Shown here: positions 37,274-44,916 of the stretch, in pieces
Position numbering within the stretch: position 1 is the stretch's first letter
How the letters are laid out: every line of letters starts with the position of its first letter
NCBI RefSeq assembly: GCF_008727775.1
Contig: NZ_CP044232.1
Coordinates: forward strand, 2,542,001 to 2,606,000
Origin: Microbacterium lushaniae
GTDB taxonomy: Bacteria > Actinomycetota > Actinomycetes > Actinomycetales > Microbacteriaceae
DNA: 64,000 bases
Reading direction: 5' to 3'
Program-made: the position numbers and the translations under genes
The notes under the pieces: model-generated
What the model was told of the DNA's origin: nothing
Seen by the model: only the letters and a program-made list of their open reading frames with translations
The model's database searches: none

Positions 37274-38655
37274 GACCTCACGCTCCCCACGGCCACCGTC
37301 GCCCCCGCGACGTCGGTGACCTCCACCGGTCGCGGCTCGGGGTAGACGGTGGTCGGCAGCGGATCGGGCAGGCTTCCCGGCCACGGGCGCGCACGTTCCT
37401 TCGCCACCACCGCCCGGTCGCCCCACGGCACGAGCACCTGCCGCTCGACCAGCCAGCGGCCGCCGCCGATCGCCGGGGTGAGCACGCCGCGATGACCGAG
37501 AATCGCCTGCACGCGCGAGAGGGCGTGGTGCACCCGCTCCTCCGGGCCCGAGCCGAACAGCCCGATCACGTGGTGGGAGGCCTCGTCCACGGCCTCCGGC
37601 GAGATCCGCACGCGCGCGACGCCGCTGCCCAGGATGCTCTGGGCGTCTTCGGCGAGCTGCCATCGCACCCGGTCGACGACGGCGGCCGCGTCGAAGGACC
37701 CCGGATGCAGCCACACCCGTTCGCTGCGCTCCCCCCGGTCTCCGGTGAGTTCGACGCGCAGCTCCGTGCACACCAGGCGCCGCTCTGCGAGGGCGACGAC
37801 GAACTCGTCGGCGGCGATGCGCACGCCGAAGGCGATCTGCTCGGCCAGCTCCAGAGGCGGCTCGAAGACCACCTCACGATGCAGCTCGGGCGGCGGGGTA
37901 CGGGGTTCGATCGGCCGCGAGTCGCGCCCGCCGGCGAGCGCGTGCAGCCGCACCCCCTGCTCGCCGAACCGCTCGCGCACGCGGTCGACGCCCATCGCCG
38001 CGAAGGCCCCGAGAGTGTGCACGCCCAGTCGAGCGAGCAGCTCGGGGAGGCCGGCCTCCCGGGAGCCCGAGCGTCCCGGCGACCCCGCTGTGAACCCCGA
38101 AGAGGTATCGAGCACGGCCACCGACAGCGGCGCGAGGAACTCCGCCGCATCCCCGGGTGGCACGACCCGCACGGGATCGTCGGGGCCGGCGGCCCGGGCG
38201 GCCAGCTGGGCGGTGAACAGCCCGTCGGCGATTCCCGCCCGCACCGCCGCCACCCCGCCTGCTCGAAGCGCGGTCACGAGGGTGCGCGCCGCCTCCGCCT
38301 CTCCCCCGTAGTAGCGGGCAGGCCCGCGTGCCCGCAGGGCGCACAGCCCAGGGCGCACGATCTGCACGCCCGGGGCGAGCTCTTCGATGCGGGCGACCAG
38401 GGGCGCGAAGGCGCGCGCATCACGCACCGGATCGGCCGGGACGACACTCAGCCCCGGACAGGCCGCTTGCGCGTCTCGTCGGCGCTGGCCGCGCCGCACA
38501 CCGGCGGCCCGCGCCGCATCCGAGCACGCCACCACGACGTTGTGCTCGAACACCGCGACGGCGGCGCCGGGATCGGCCTCGGCACCGTCCAGGACGAGTG
38601 CGGTCACCGGCCAGTCGGGGAACCACAGCACGAGACTGCGCACGGGTGAGAGCAC
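37270..38655 (-). CDS. imuB: Mutasome subunit ImuB (Y-family polymerase-like)
   Basis: 461 residues starting with GTG at 38655. It has the Y-family layout: palm VRSLVLWFPDWPVTALVLDG, little-finger region PELHREVVFEPPLELAEQIAFG and a helix-hairpin-helix segment LPELLARLGVHTLGAFAAM. Catalytic acidic residues are not at their polymerase positions (the first D is in FPDWPV), so it is probably inactive, as for known ImuB, which links the beta clamp, ImuA and DnaE2. The C-terminal 60 residues are Pro/Val-rich and carry no visible clamp motif. It overlaps the ImuA stop by one base and is co-transcribed with the DUF6504 and dnaE2 genes. Its expression should be SOS-induced through the LexA box upstream of imuA. 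Confidence 0.9.
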   Translation of the reverse strand: MLSPVRSLVLWFPDWPVTALVLDGAEADPGAAVAVFEHNVVVACSDAARAAGVRRGQRRRDAQAACPGLSVVPADPVRDARAFAPLVARIEELAPGVQIVRPGLCALRARGPARYYGGEAEAARTLVTALRAGGVAAVRAGIADGLFTAQLAARAAGPDDPVRVVPPGDAAEFLAPLSVAVLDTSSGFTAGSPGRSGSREAGLPELLARLGVHTLGAFAAMGVDRVRERFGEQGVRLHALAGGRDSRPIEPRTPPPELHREVVFEPPLELAEQIAFGVRIAADEFVVALAERRLVCTELRVELTGDRGERSERVWLHPGSFDAAAVVDRVRWQLAEDAQSILGSGVARVRISPEAVDEASHHVIGLFGSGPEERVHHALSRVQAILGHRGVLTPAIGGGRWLVERQVLVPWGDRAVVAKERARPWPGSLPDPLPTTVYPEPRPVEVTDVAGATVAVGSVRS

Positions 38656-39384
38656 TCAGCCCACCGCCCTCACCTCGGACAGCTCCGGCACCGCCTCCAG
38701 GCGGGGACGTGCGGCGGCGGCCGGGCCGAGGAGCGACACGGTGCCGTCGGCGGCGGGCAGCAGCATCCGTGCCCGGCGCGCCGTCGGTGACCGGCGGCTC
38801 GTCACCGACACGGTCAATTCGCGTCCGGCGAGATACCCGTGCCCGGCGCCCAGTCCCTCCCAGCGCGGATCGGCGACATCGATCGCCGCCTCCGCCTGGG
38901 GCCACGGCCCCTGCACGAGCAGCACCGTCCCGCGGTCACGCAGCCGGGCGGCCAGACGCGAGACGGCGCTCTCGGTCACCCGCGCCGGCGGGCGCACGGC
39001 GACCACGGGCATCACTTCGGCGATCGTCGCGGTGATCGCCAGCCACCGCGGACCGGGCTCGGGCACGAAGACGAGCCGGTCGAGGTCGAGCCCGTACCGT
39101 TCGGCGGCTTCGGCGCCCAGATCGGGCATGCCCACCGCCGCGCACCACGCGCCGTCCTGCGACGGCCGCGCCATCAGCGCCAGCAGCAGGGCGGTGGAGG
39201 ACGCGAGGGCGTAGGCGGAACCCGGACGCAGTCCGCCGCCGGGGAGAAGGCCGGCGAACGCCGGATGCGTCGGCAGCACAGGAGCGTCGAGGCGACGGCC
39301 CTGCATCCGCTCGAGCTGCGCCCGCAGCTCGCTCACGTCACGCAGCGCCTCCGCCTCGGTCCGCACGATCGCCCTCACTCCCAC
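38656..39384 (-). CDS. imuA: Mutasome subunit ImuA-like protein
   Basis: 242 residues. It is RecA-fold-like but without a canonical Walker A: LLPGGGLRPGSAYALASSTALLLALMARPSQDGAW, then AAVGMPDLGAEAAERYGLDLDRLVFV (a RecA-like strand-helix) and LLVQGPWPQAEAAIDVADPRWEGLG. This is the pattern of actinobacterial ImuA', which interacts with ImuB in translesion synthesis. Start choice is uncertain: GTG at 39384 lies only 3 bp after the LexA palindrome, while GTG at 39378 or 39366 would leave room for transcription start or be used leaderless. It is the first gene of the operon and should be under LexA control. Confidence 0.82.
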   Translation of the reverse strand: MGVRAIVRTEAEALRDVSELRAQLERMQGRRLDAPVLPTHPAFAGLLPGGGLRPGSAYALASSTALLLALMARPSQDGAWCAAVGMPDLGAEAAERYGLDLDRLVFVPEPGPRWLAITATIAEVMPVVAVRPPARVTESAVSRLAARLRDRGTVLLVQGPWPQAEAAIDVADPRWEGLGAGHGYLAGRELTVSVTSRRSPTARRARMLLPAADGTVSLLGPAAAARPRLEAVPELSEVRAVG

Positions 39385-39387
39385 AGG

Positions 39388-39405
39388 CTAGAACATCTGT
39401 TCTAG
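39388..39405 (-). promoter_or_regulatory. LexA-binding SOS box
   Basis: CTAGAAC-ATCT-GTTCTAG, a perfect 7-bp palindrome with a 4-bp centre; GAAC-N4-GTTC is the actinobacterial/Gram-positive SOS box core. It sits 3 bp upstream of the first imuA start codon, and the right half may overlap the -10 (TAGCCT at 39385-39390 on the minus strand). LexA binding would fully block this promoter. Confidence 0.92.
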
Positions 39406-39466
39406 GGTCTCAATCCCGTGGTTCGAAGATACGAACGGCCTCCGACATCCGGGAGGCGGCCGAGAC

Positions 39467-39964
39467 TCAGGCGGCGAGGGCCAGGTAGGGCTCCCAGCGC
39501 GGATCCGCGCGATCGGTGCCGCGCACCGTCCACTGCATCCCCCGCGGCGGCCCGGGGATCACGCGCAGCTCCCACGACATCTCCTGCGGCGTGCGATCGC
39601 CCTTGAGGTTGTTGCAGCGCAGACAGCAGGCCACGAGGTTCTCCCACGAGTCCGCCCCGCCGCGCGAGCGGGGCAGGACGTGGTCGATCGTGGAGGCGGC
39701 CTTGCCGCAGTACGCGCATCGGTGCCCGTCGCGACGCAGGACGCCCCGGCGCGTCACCGGCACCCGACGCGCACCCGGCACGCGTACGTACCGCGTGAGG
39801 AGGATGACGGCGGGACGGTCGTAGCTGTCCATCGCCCCCCACACCGGATCTCCCTCGACCCGTTCGATGACGGTGGCCTTCTCGTTCATCACGAGCACCA
39901 GCGCCCGCTTGAACGACACGACCGCGAGCGGCTCGTAGCCCGCATTGAGCACCAGTGTGCGCAT
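39467..39964 (-). CDS. HNH endonuclease-domain protein
   Basis: 165 residues from the ATG at 39964 after GAGGAAG. The HNH fold has CAYCGKAASTIDHVLPRSRGG, then WENLVACCLRCNNLKGDRTP: two CxxC knuckles bind Zn, D-H is the catalytic pair and N-x-x-K follows. The first 75 residues (MRTLVLNAGYEPLAVVSFKRAL, VLLTRYVRVPG) are the conserved N-terminal half of this actinobacterial family, which has no phage context and whose role is unknown; it may act in DNA repair. It sits just upstream of the SOS-induced imu operon on the same strand, but its stop is 62 bp before the LexA box, so it is a separate unit. Its own leader carries a small ORF and terminator (40045-40165). Confidence 0.9.
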   Translation of the reverse strand: MRTLVLNAGYEPLAVVSFKRALVLVMNEKATVIERVEGDPVWGAMDSYDRPAVILLTRYVRVPGARRVPVTRRGVLRRDGHRCAYCGKAASTIDHVLPRSRGGADSWENLVACCLRCNNLKGDRTPQEMSWELRVIPGPPRGMQWTVRGTDRADPRWEPYLALAA

Positions 39965-40044
39965 TCCGCTTCCTCTCGAATGGCCGGGACGGATTCTCGG
40001 ATATTCGACGTGCGACGGATCAAGGGGTGCGAGGGTATGAAAAA

Positions 40045-40068
40045 GGCGCTGTCTTCACAGACAGCGCC
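40045..40068 (-). terminator. Terminator or attenuator upstream of the HNH gene
   Basis: On the minus strand GGCGCTGTC-TGTGAA-GACAGCGCC followed by TTTTT: a strong intrinsic terminator, 81 bp before the HNH start codon. The loop contains the TGA stop of the small leader ORF at 40055-40165. Confidence 0.85.
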
Positions 40069-40165
40069 ACGATGTCACGGCGGGGCCGCGGCATCCGATT
40101 CCATGATGCCGAAGGACGAGCAGGCCGAGCGCATCCGTGGTGCGGATGCGAGGTGTGCTGCCCAT
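40055..40165 (-). CDS. Short leader ORF ending inside a terminator hairpin
   Basis: 36 codons from an ATG at 40165 with GGAGG at 6-nt spacing (an almost perfect ribosome site). The product MGSTPRIRTTDALGLLVLRH... ends SWRCL, with TGA in the terminator loop. No known peptide is recognised. The layout (strong ribosome site, stop codon within the terminator, long unannotated space to the next gene) is that of a translation-coupled attenuator: ribosomes reaching the stop would block the hairpin and allow readthrough into the HNH gene. It could equally be a small protein gene with its own terminator. No clear promoter is seen, although TAGCCT lies about 40 bp upstream of the ORF on that strand. 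Confidence 0.5.
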   Translation of the reverse strand: MGSTPRIRTTDALGLLVLRHHGIGCRGPAVTSWRCL

Positions 40166-40376
40166 CGGCGACCTCCGCTTTCTCTCAGCGTCGGTGACAG
40201 GCTAACCCACCGGGCACAGGGCGGGATCGGCTGGAGCCAAACGCACTGCGGCGTGTCGGGCAGCGCCCCCGGCCCGCTCCGACGGTGGGTGGCGTCGACG
40301 GAGACCGGCGTGCGCGGCGTGCGCGGTCGCCGAACCTCCGGGATTCAGGAGGAACGCGGCGCGAGTGGGCGGAGCG

Positions 40377-41294
40377 TCAGCTGGCGTTGGCCTGCAGCCA
40401 GCCGTACGGATCGACGACGGAGCCGTTCACGTGGACCTCGAAGTGCAGGTGGCACGCCGTGGAGCTGCCGGTCGAGCCGACCACGCCGATGAGCTGACCG
40501 GGTGCGACCGTCTGGCCCGACTGCACGACACGGCTGCCGTAGGTCATGTGGCCGTACAGGGTGCTCACGCGCTGGCCGTTGATGACGTGGTCGATCGTGA
40601 CCGCCACGCCATACCCGCCGAAGCTCTCCTGCGACACGCGCACCACGCCGCCGGCGGCGGCGAACAACGGCGTGCCGCATCCGGCGAGCAGGTCGACGCC
40701 CTGGTGGTAGCCCGAGTCGCCCAGCCCGCGGCCGAGCCGGTAACCCGACAGCGGCCAGCGCACCTCGCCCGAACCGGGCGCGGTCATCGACAGGTCGACC
40801 GAGGACAGAGTCGTCACCGGAGTCGCGGCGGCACGTGCGCGTGCACGTTCGGCCGCGGCCTCGGCGGCCTTCTTCTTCTCGATCTCCTCGGCCGTGGTGG
40901 CGGCATACGAGCTGCGCTCGAGCTGCATTCCCGACACGTCGGATGCGACCACGAGCGTCTGGGCGTCGTCGGCCGACATCTGCTGGAGGGTCTGGGCCTC
41001 CTCTTCCGGCTGCCATGCCGCGTAGGCGGGGAGGGCGACGGTGGCGATGAGGCCGGCGACCATCGTCAGGATCGCGGCGCTGCGCAGCGGAGTCTTGCCC
41101 GATCGCACCCGCCGCGGTGCGGCAGGTCGCTCGACGGCGCGCGGCGTGCGCGCCATGGGGCGCGTCTTCGCTTGGGGGGATGTGCGCGCTCGGGTTCGGC
41201 GCGTCATGTCGGTGATGTTCTGCTCGGGTGCAGAACCCACCGGCTCGGTCTCTTCAGCCAATAGTTCCTCCGGCGCCTCCGCGCCGTCAGGCAC
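40377..41294 (-). CDS. Secreted M23-family peptidoglycan hydrolase
   Basis: 305 residues. The first 65 are basic and disordered, followed by a hydrophobic segment (LRSAAILTMVAGLIATVALPAYA, about 70-92) ending in A-Y-A, a signal peptide or anchor. A coiled coil lies at about 135-155 (AEEIEKKKAAEAAAERARARAA). The LytM domain has H-Q-G-V-D (first His and Asp of the Zn site), GNxLYGHM-like VSTLYGHMTYG and the pair H-L-H-F-E, so it is a metalloendopeptidase on the outside, probably cleaving peptide cross-links. The GTG at 41294 has no clear ribosome site; an in-frame ATG at 41207 is another choice. It is transcribed on the same strand as the DtxR gene, but 197 bp apart and alone. Confidence 0.9.
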   Translation of the reverse strand: MPDGAEAPEELLAEETEPVGSAPEQNITDMTRRTRARTSPQAKTRPMARTPRAVERPAAPRRVRSGKTPLRSAAILTMVAGLIATVALPAYAAWQPEEEAQTLQQMSADDAQTLVVASDVSGMQLERSSYAATTAEEIEKKKAAEAAAERARARAAATPVTTLSSVDLSMTAPGSGEVRWPLSGYRLGRGLGDSGYHQGVDLLAGCGTPLFAAAGGVVRVSQESFGGYGVAVTIDHVINGQRVSTLYGHMTYGSRVVQSGQTVAPGQLIGVVGSTGSSTACHLHFEVHVNGSVVDPYGWLQANAS

Positions 41295-41491
41295 TGGTTC
41301 GTCGGCACTCGATGTCTGGGCACGATGCGGGTTTTGCCCTCCGCAGACGACGAACCGATGAGGCAGCCTGCGCGGGGTCCGACGGTGGGCTTCTCACCTG
41401 TGGACGGGACTGAGGCTACCGGAAGGTAACGAATAAGTCACGTTCAGACGAACGCTGTGGAAAACCTCACGGCGGATACGGATGTGGAGAG

Positions 41492-42193
41492 TCAGCGCCG
41501 GTCGTCGACGAGGAAGATGTGGGACGCCACTTCGACGGGCAGTTCGAGCCCCTCGTCGCTGCCCTCCATCTGCACCAGGACGTACCCCTCGCTGAAGCGG
41601 TAGTCGCCGCGCGCGCCGGGCATGACGCCGGCCGCCTTGAGCTGCTGCAGCAGCTCGGGATCGACCTGCGCGGGCTCGGCGAGCCGGCGCACGGTGCCCT
41701 CGATGGGCCCGCCCGCCTCGGTGAGCCGGCGCACCAGACCGACGACGCCCTGTTCGAAGGTGTTCGCGGGGACGTCGCCGAGCTGATCGAGACCGGGGAT
41801 GGGATTGCCGTACGGCGATTCGGTGGGGTGGCCGAGCAGTTCGACCAGACGGCGCTCCACCTGCTCGCTCATGACATGCTCCCAGCGGCATGCCTCTTCA
41901 TGGACGTATGCCCAGTCGAGGCCGATCACGTCGCTGAGGAGCCGCTCGGCCAGGCGGTGCTTGCGCATGACATCGACGGCCTTCTGGCGCCCGGCGTCGG
42001 TGAGCTCGAGCCGGCGGTCATCCGAGACGACGACCAGGCCGTCGCGCTCCATGCGCCCCACCGTCTGCGACACCGTCGGGCCGGAGTGGCCCAGGCGCTC
42101 GGAGATCCGCGCGCGCAGCGGCACGATGTTCTCCTCCTCGAGTTCGAGGATCGTGCGCAGGTACATCTCCGTCGTGTCGATGAGATCGGTCAT
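41492..42193 (-). CDS. Iron-dependent repressor, DtxR/IdeR family
   Basis: 233 residues. The helix-turn-helix is at residues 5-50 (TTEMYLRTILELEEE, LGHSGPTVSQTVGRMERDGL). Metal ligands sit at the numbers known for DtxR: Met10, Cys102, Glu105 and His106 for the primary site, and His79, Glu83 and His98 for the ancillary site. A dimerisation region (VMSEQVERRLVELLGHP) and a C-terminal SH3-like domain (from about residue 150) follow. Fe(II)-bound protein represses uptake and siderophore genes. The match in numbering, including Cys102 rather than Met, points to the iron regulator rather than MntR. It is divergent from serC with 104 bp between starts; no iron box is evident there, so its targets are probably elsewhere. 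Confidence 0.95.
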   Translation of the reverse strand: MTDLIDTTEMYLRTILELEEENIVPLRARISERLGHSGPTVSQTVGRMERDGLVVVSDDRRLELTDAGRQKAVDVMRKHRLAERLLSDVIGLDWAYVHEEACRWEHVMSEQVERRLVELLGHPTESPYGNPIPGLDQLGDVPANTFEQGVVGLVRRLTEAGGPIEGTVRRLAEPAQVDPELLQQLKAAGVMPGARGDYRFSEGYVLVQMEGSDEGLELPVEVASHIFLVDDRR

Positions 42194-42285
42194 GGGGGTG
42201 TCCTCGGCGCTCGGGTGGAGCATCCAGCCTATCCAACGCCGGGGACGACGGCCCCGGGCGGACGGGGCGGCTCCGGCGACCGCTC

Positions 42286-42297
42286 TACAATCGAGCC
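42286..42297 (+). promoter_or_regulatory. serC: -10 element for leaderless serC transcription
   Basis: TACAAT at 42286-42291 is followed by six bases and then the ATG at 42298, which places transcription start at or next to the start codon. No Shine-Dalgarno sequence is present. A consensus -35 is missing, which is usual for actinobacterial promoters. Confidence 0.6.
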
Positions 42298-43410
42298 ATG
42301 CCGCACGTGGATCTGCCTCGCGACCTGCTGCCCGCCGACGGACGCTTCGGATGCGGGCCGTCCAAGATCCGCGGAGCACAACTGGAGGCGCTGGTGACGC
42401 GGGGCGCCACCCTGCTGGGCACCTCGCACCGCCAGGCGCCCGTGAAGGGCCTGGTCGGCAGCGTGCGCGCGCGCCTGGCAGAGTTGTTCCGCCTTCCCGA
42501 CGGCTATGAGGTCATCGCCGGAAACGGCGGATCCACGGCGTTCTGGGACGCCGCCGCCTTCGGACTCATCGAGCAGCGCGCTCAGAACCTCGTCTTCGGC
42601 GAGTTCGGCGGAAAGTTCGCCGCGGCTGCGAAGGCCCCGTGGCTGCAGGCTCCCGACGTGCGCACGGCGGAGCCGGGCACGCGGACAGCCGCGGAGCCGG
42701 TCGAAGGCGTCGACGTCTACGCGTGGCCGCACAATGAGACCTCCACCGGCGTCACGGCCCCCATCGTGCGCGTGACGGGCGACGCCGGCGCGCTCACCGT
42801 CATCGACGGCACGAGCGCCGCCGGCGGCATCGACCTGGAGATCGGCGAGGCCGACGTCTACTACTTCGCCCCGCAGAAGAACCTCGGCTCGGACGGCGGC
42901 CTGTGGTTCGCCGTGGTCTCCCCCGCGGCGATCGAGCGCATCGAGCGGATCGCCGCATCCGGCCGGTACATCCCCGAGTTCCTCAGCCTGAAGAACGCGC
43001 TGGACAACTCCCGCCTGCAGCAGACGCTGAACACCCCGGCCCTCACGACGCTCCTTCTCCTGGACGACCAGCTCGGATGGATCCTCGACAACGGCGGCCT
43101 GGCGTGGGCCGGGGCCCGCACGCGCGAGTCGTCGCAGCTGCTGTACGACTGGGCCGACGCGTCCGCGGTGGCGACCCCGTTCGTCGCCGACCCCGCCGAT
43201 CGTTCACCCGTCGTGGTGACGGTGGACTTCGACGAGCGCGTGGATGCGGCGGCCGTGGCCGCGAGCCTGCGCTCCAACGGCATCGTCGACACCGAGCCGT
43301 ACCGCAAGCTCGGCCGCAATCAGCTGCGCGTCGCCACGTTCGTCTCGATCGAGCCCGACGACATCCGCCAGCTGATCCGCTGCATCGACTACACGATCGA
43401 ACGCCTCTGA
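42298..43410 (+). CDS. serC: Phosphoserine transaminase
   Basis: 370 residues. SerC makes 3-phosphoserine from 3-phosphohydroxypyruvate and glutamate in serine synthesis (the reverse direction also handles pyridoxine precursors). The N-terminus DGRFGCGPSKIRGAQLEAL is characteristic of the actinobacterial type. Pyridoxal phosphate binds Lys194 in YYFAPQKNLGSDGG, preceded by VIDGTSAAGGIDL. GNGGSTAFWDAAAFGLIE and GTSHRQAPVK help bind substrate phosphate. The start is ATG 42298 with a -10 box only six bases upstream, so the mRNA is likely leaderless. It is a single-gene unit; the DtxR gene lies on the other side of the promoter. The family match is strong over the entire length. Confidence 0.95.
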   Translation: MPHVDLPRDLLPADGRFGCGPSKIRGAQLEALVTRGATLLGTSHRQAPVKGLVGSVRARLAELFRLPDGYEVIAGNGGSTAFWDAAAFGLIEQRAQNLVFGEFGGKFAAAAKAPWLQAPDVRTAEPGTRTAAEPVEGVDVYAWPHNETSTGVTAPIVRVTGDAGALTVIDGTSAAGGIDLEIGEADVYYFAPQKNLGSDGGLWFAVVSPAAIERIERIAASGRYIPEFLSLKNALDNSRLQQTLNTPALTTLLLLDDQLGWILDNGGLAWAGARTRESSQLLYDWADASAVATPFVADPADRSPVVVTVDFDERVDAAAVAASLRSNGIVDTEPYRKLGRNQLRVATFVSIEPDDIRQLIRCIDYTIERL

Positions 43411-43453
43411 CGCCCGTTCGCCCGTCAGCGCGACGGGCGAACTGCAGCGCGAG

Positions 43454-44167
43454 TCAGTCCTCGTCCGAGTCGTCCTCGTCCGAATCGTCGTCGGAGTCGT
43501 CCTCGTCGTCGTCCGAGTCGTCGTCGTCCGAGTCATCCTCGTCGGAATCGTCCTCGTCCGAATCGTCCTCGTCGTCCTCGTCGTCGTCGGAGTCGTCCTC
43601 GTCGTCGGAGTCGTCCTCGTCCGAATCGTCCTCGTCGTCCTCGTCGTCATCGGATGCGGCGGGGTCCAGCTCGTCGATGTCGACACCGTCCAGGTCGCCC
43701 GCGTGCAGGATCGGCGACCCGTCGTCATCGAGCTCGTCGTCGTCGAGATCGTCACCGAGCACCTCGTCGATCTCGTCCTCGTCGAGCTCGCCGGAGTCGT
43801 CCCCGTCCTCGAGGTCGGATCCGCTCGACCCTGCCGAGGATGCGCGCGCCGTGGCCTGGTACTCCGCCAGGCGCACCGCCCACGGCACCCACTCCGGCGC
43901 GACCAGCGCGTCGTCGCCGGGGAGCAGCTCCACCTCGAGCACGGTCGGCTCGGCGTCTTCGACACGGGCGACGCTCACGGTCCAGAACCAGCCCGGGTAC
44001 CCGGCCAAGCGGTTGGCGAAGCGCAGCGAGATCACGCCGTCGCCCTCGTCCAGGTAGCCCACCGGATCCCCGATCGACGCCTCGGAGGTCACTTCCCGCA
44101 ATGCGGCGCGGGCGAGGTCGGATGCGCCGAGGAGACGCTCGTCCACCGGCTCAGGCATCGAGGTCAT
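43454..44167 (-). CDS. DUF3027 protein with long Ser/Asp/Glu tail
   Basis: 237 residues. Residues 1-115 match the DUF3027 pattern: ALREVTSEASIGDPVGYLDEGDGVI, RFANRLAGYPGWFWTVSVAR, TVLEVELLPGDDALVAPEWVPWAVRLAEY. The rest is a disordered acidic region of more than 110 residues, ending in about 65 residues made almost only of Asp, Glu and Ser (DDEDDSDE-like repeats). The DNA coding for this is a monotonous CGTCGTCCGAGT pattern. Such a tail would be strongly negative and phosphorylatable. The gene overlaps the stop of the cold-shock-domain gene (starts at 44167 or 44158), so the two are co-translated. Function is unknown; the tail suggests binding to basic proteins or nucleic-acid machinery. Confidence 0.8.
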   Translation of the reverse strand: MTSMPEPVDERLLGASDLARAALREVTSEASIGDPVGYLDEGDGVISLRFANRLAGYPGWFWTVSVARVEDAEPTVLEVELLPGDDALVAPEWVPWAVRLAEYQATARASSAGSSGSDLEDGDDSGELDEDEIDEVLGDDLDDDELDDDGSPILHAGDLDGVDIDELDPAASDDDEDDEDDSDEDDSDDEDDSDDDEDDEDDSDEDDSDEDDSDDDDSDDDEDDSDDDSDEDDSDED

Positions 44168-44534
44168 CGGCGACCTTGCGCAGCACGGCGGCGACCTTCT
44201 TGCCGTGCGAGCCGCTGGGGTAGCGGCCGCGACGGAGGTCGGTGCCGATGTCGTCGAGGAGCTTGACGAGATCCTCCACGATCACCGCCATGTCGTCGGC
44301 GGGCTTGCGGCTGCGCTTGGCGACGCTCGGAGGCGCCTGAAGGACGCGCACCGACAGCGCCTGCAGGCCGCGCTTGCCCTCGGCCACGCCGAACTCCAGC
44401 CGCGTTCCGGCCTTGGGTGCGGGGGTGCCGGCGGGCAGGGCAGTGGCGTGCAGGAAGACGTCCTGGCCGTCATCGCCCGTGATGAAGCCGAAGCCCTTCT
44501 CTTCGTCGTAGAACCTGACCTTGCCGGTGGGCAT
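44151..44534 (-). CDS. Cold-shock-domain protein with C-terminal extension
   Basis: 127 residues. The cold-shock domain is at 1-65 (MPTGKVRFYDEEKGFGFITGDDGQDVFLHATALP, with RNP1 KGFGFI and RNP2 DVFLHA). A further 60 residues with a basic SRKPADDMAVIVEDLVKLLDD and RRGRYPSGSHGKKVAAVLRKVADDLDA follow. Longer cold-shock proteins of this kind are common in actinobacteria and may act as RNA-binding regulators rather than temperature-induced chaperones. The ATG at 44534 lies opposite the small membrane protein promoter; the downstream DUF3027 gene overlaps its end by 17 bp. The pairing of these two genes in one operon suggests a shared nucleic-acid role, which is inferred. Confidence 0.88.
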   Translation of the reverse strand: MPTGKVRFYDEEKGFGFITGDDGQDVFLHATALPAGTPAPKAGTRLEFGVAEGKRGLQALSVRVLQAPPSVAKRSRKPADDMAVIVEDLVKLLDDIGTDLRRGRYPSGSHGKKVAAVLRKVADDLDA

Positions 44535-44647
44535 CGAGAACCTCGCTGAGACGGGGGTCCGCGCGGGCGCGGACGTGAGTGGATCGCGACCGGTGCGTCG
44601 CCACCTTCCAGACTACGGCACCGGCGCGAACCGCTAGGCTGGTGCGG

Positions 44648-44914
44648 ATGAGCACGCGACCGCACAGCGACGACCTTCCCGTCCGTCGCATCGACCGCAT
44701 CCTGGCGTTCATGTCGCTGGGGCTGCTTGTGCTGTCGATCGCGTGCTTCGTGGCGATCATGATCGGCTCCGCCTCAGGCTCCGACTTCGCCACCGGAATA
44801 TGGCCGACGATCGGCGTGACGGTGTACATCGCCCCGATCCTCGCGTTCCTGATGCTCATGACGGTCCTCGTCATGAGTTTCGTGCGAAGGGCCCGCGCCA
44901 ACCGGGATCACTGA
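44648..44914 (+). CDS. Small two-helix membrane protein
   Basis: 88 residues from the ATG at 44648. Two hydrophobic segments (ILAFMSLGLLVLSIACFVAIMI and TVYIAPILAFLMLMTVLVMSFV) flank a short polar loop SASGSDFATGIWPTIG; the N-terminus is basic and the end is RRARANRDH. No family is recognised. TAGGCT at 44635-44640 lies seven bases before the start, so a leaderless transcript is probable. The helicase-associated gene follows directly: its GTG at 44917 comes two bases after the stop here, making one transcript likely. Similar short proteins precede this helicase gene in related genomes, as far as I recall. Confidence 0.75.
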   Translation: MSTRPHSDDLPVRRIDRILAFMSLGLLVLSIACFVAIMIGSASGSDFATGIWPTIGVTVYIAPILAFLMLMTVLVMSFVRRARANRDH

Positions 44915-44916
44915 CC

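Noticed and set aside
41205..41207. Internal ATG of the M23 gene as the only start
   Set aside because: It is possible, but no ribosome site precedes it; the GTG at 41294 is retained with this doubt recorded.
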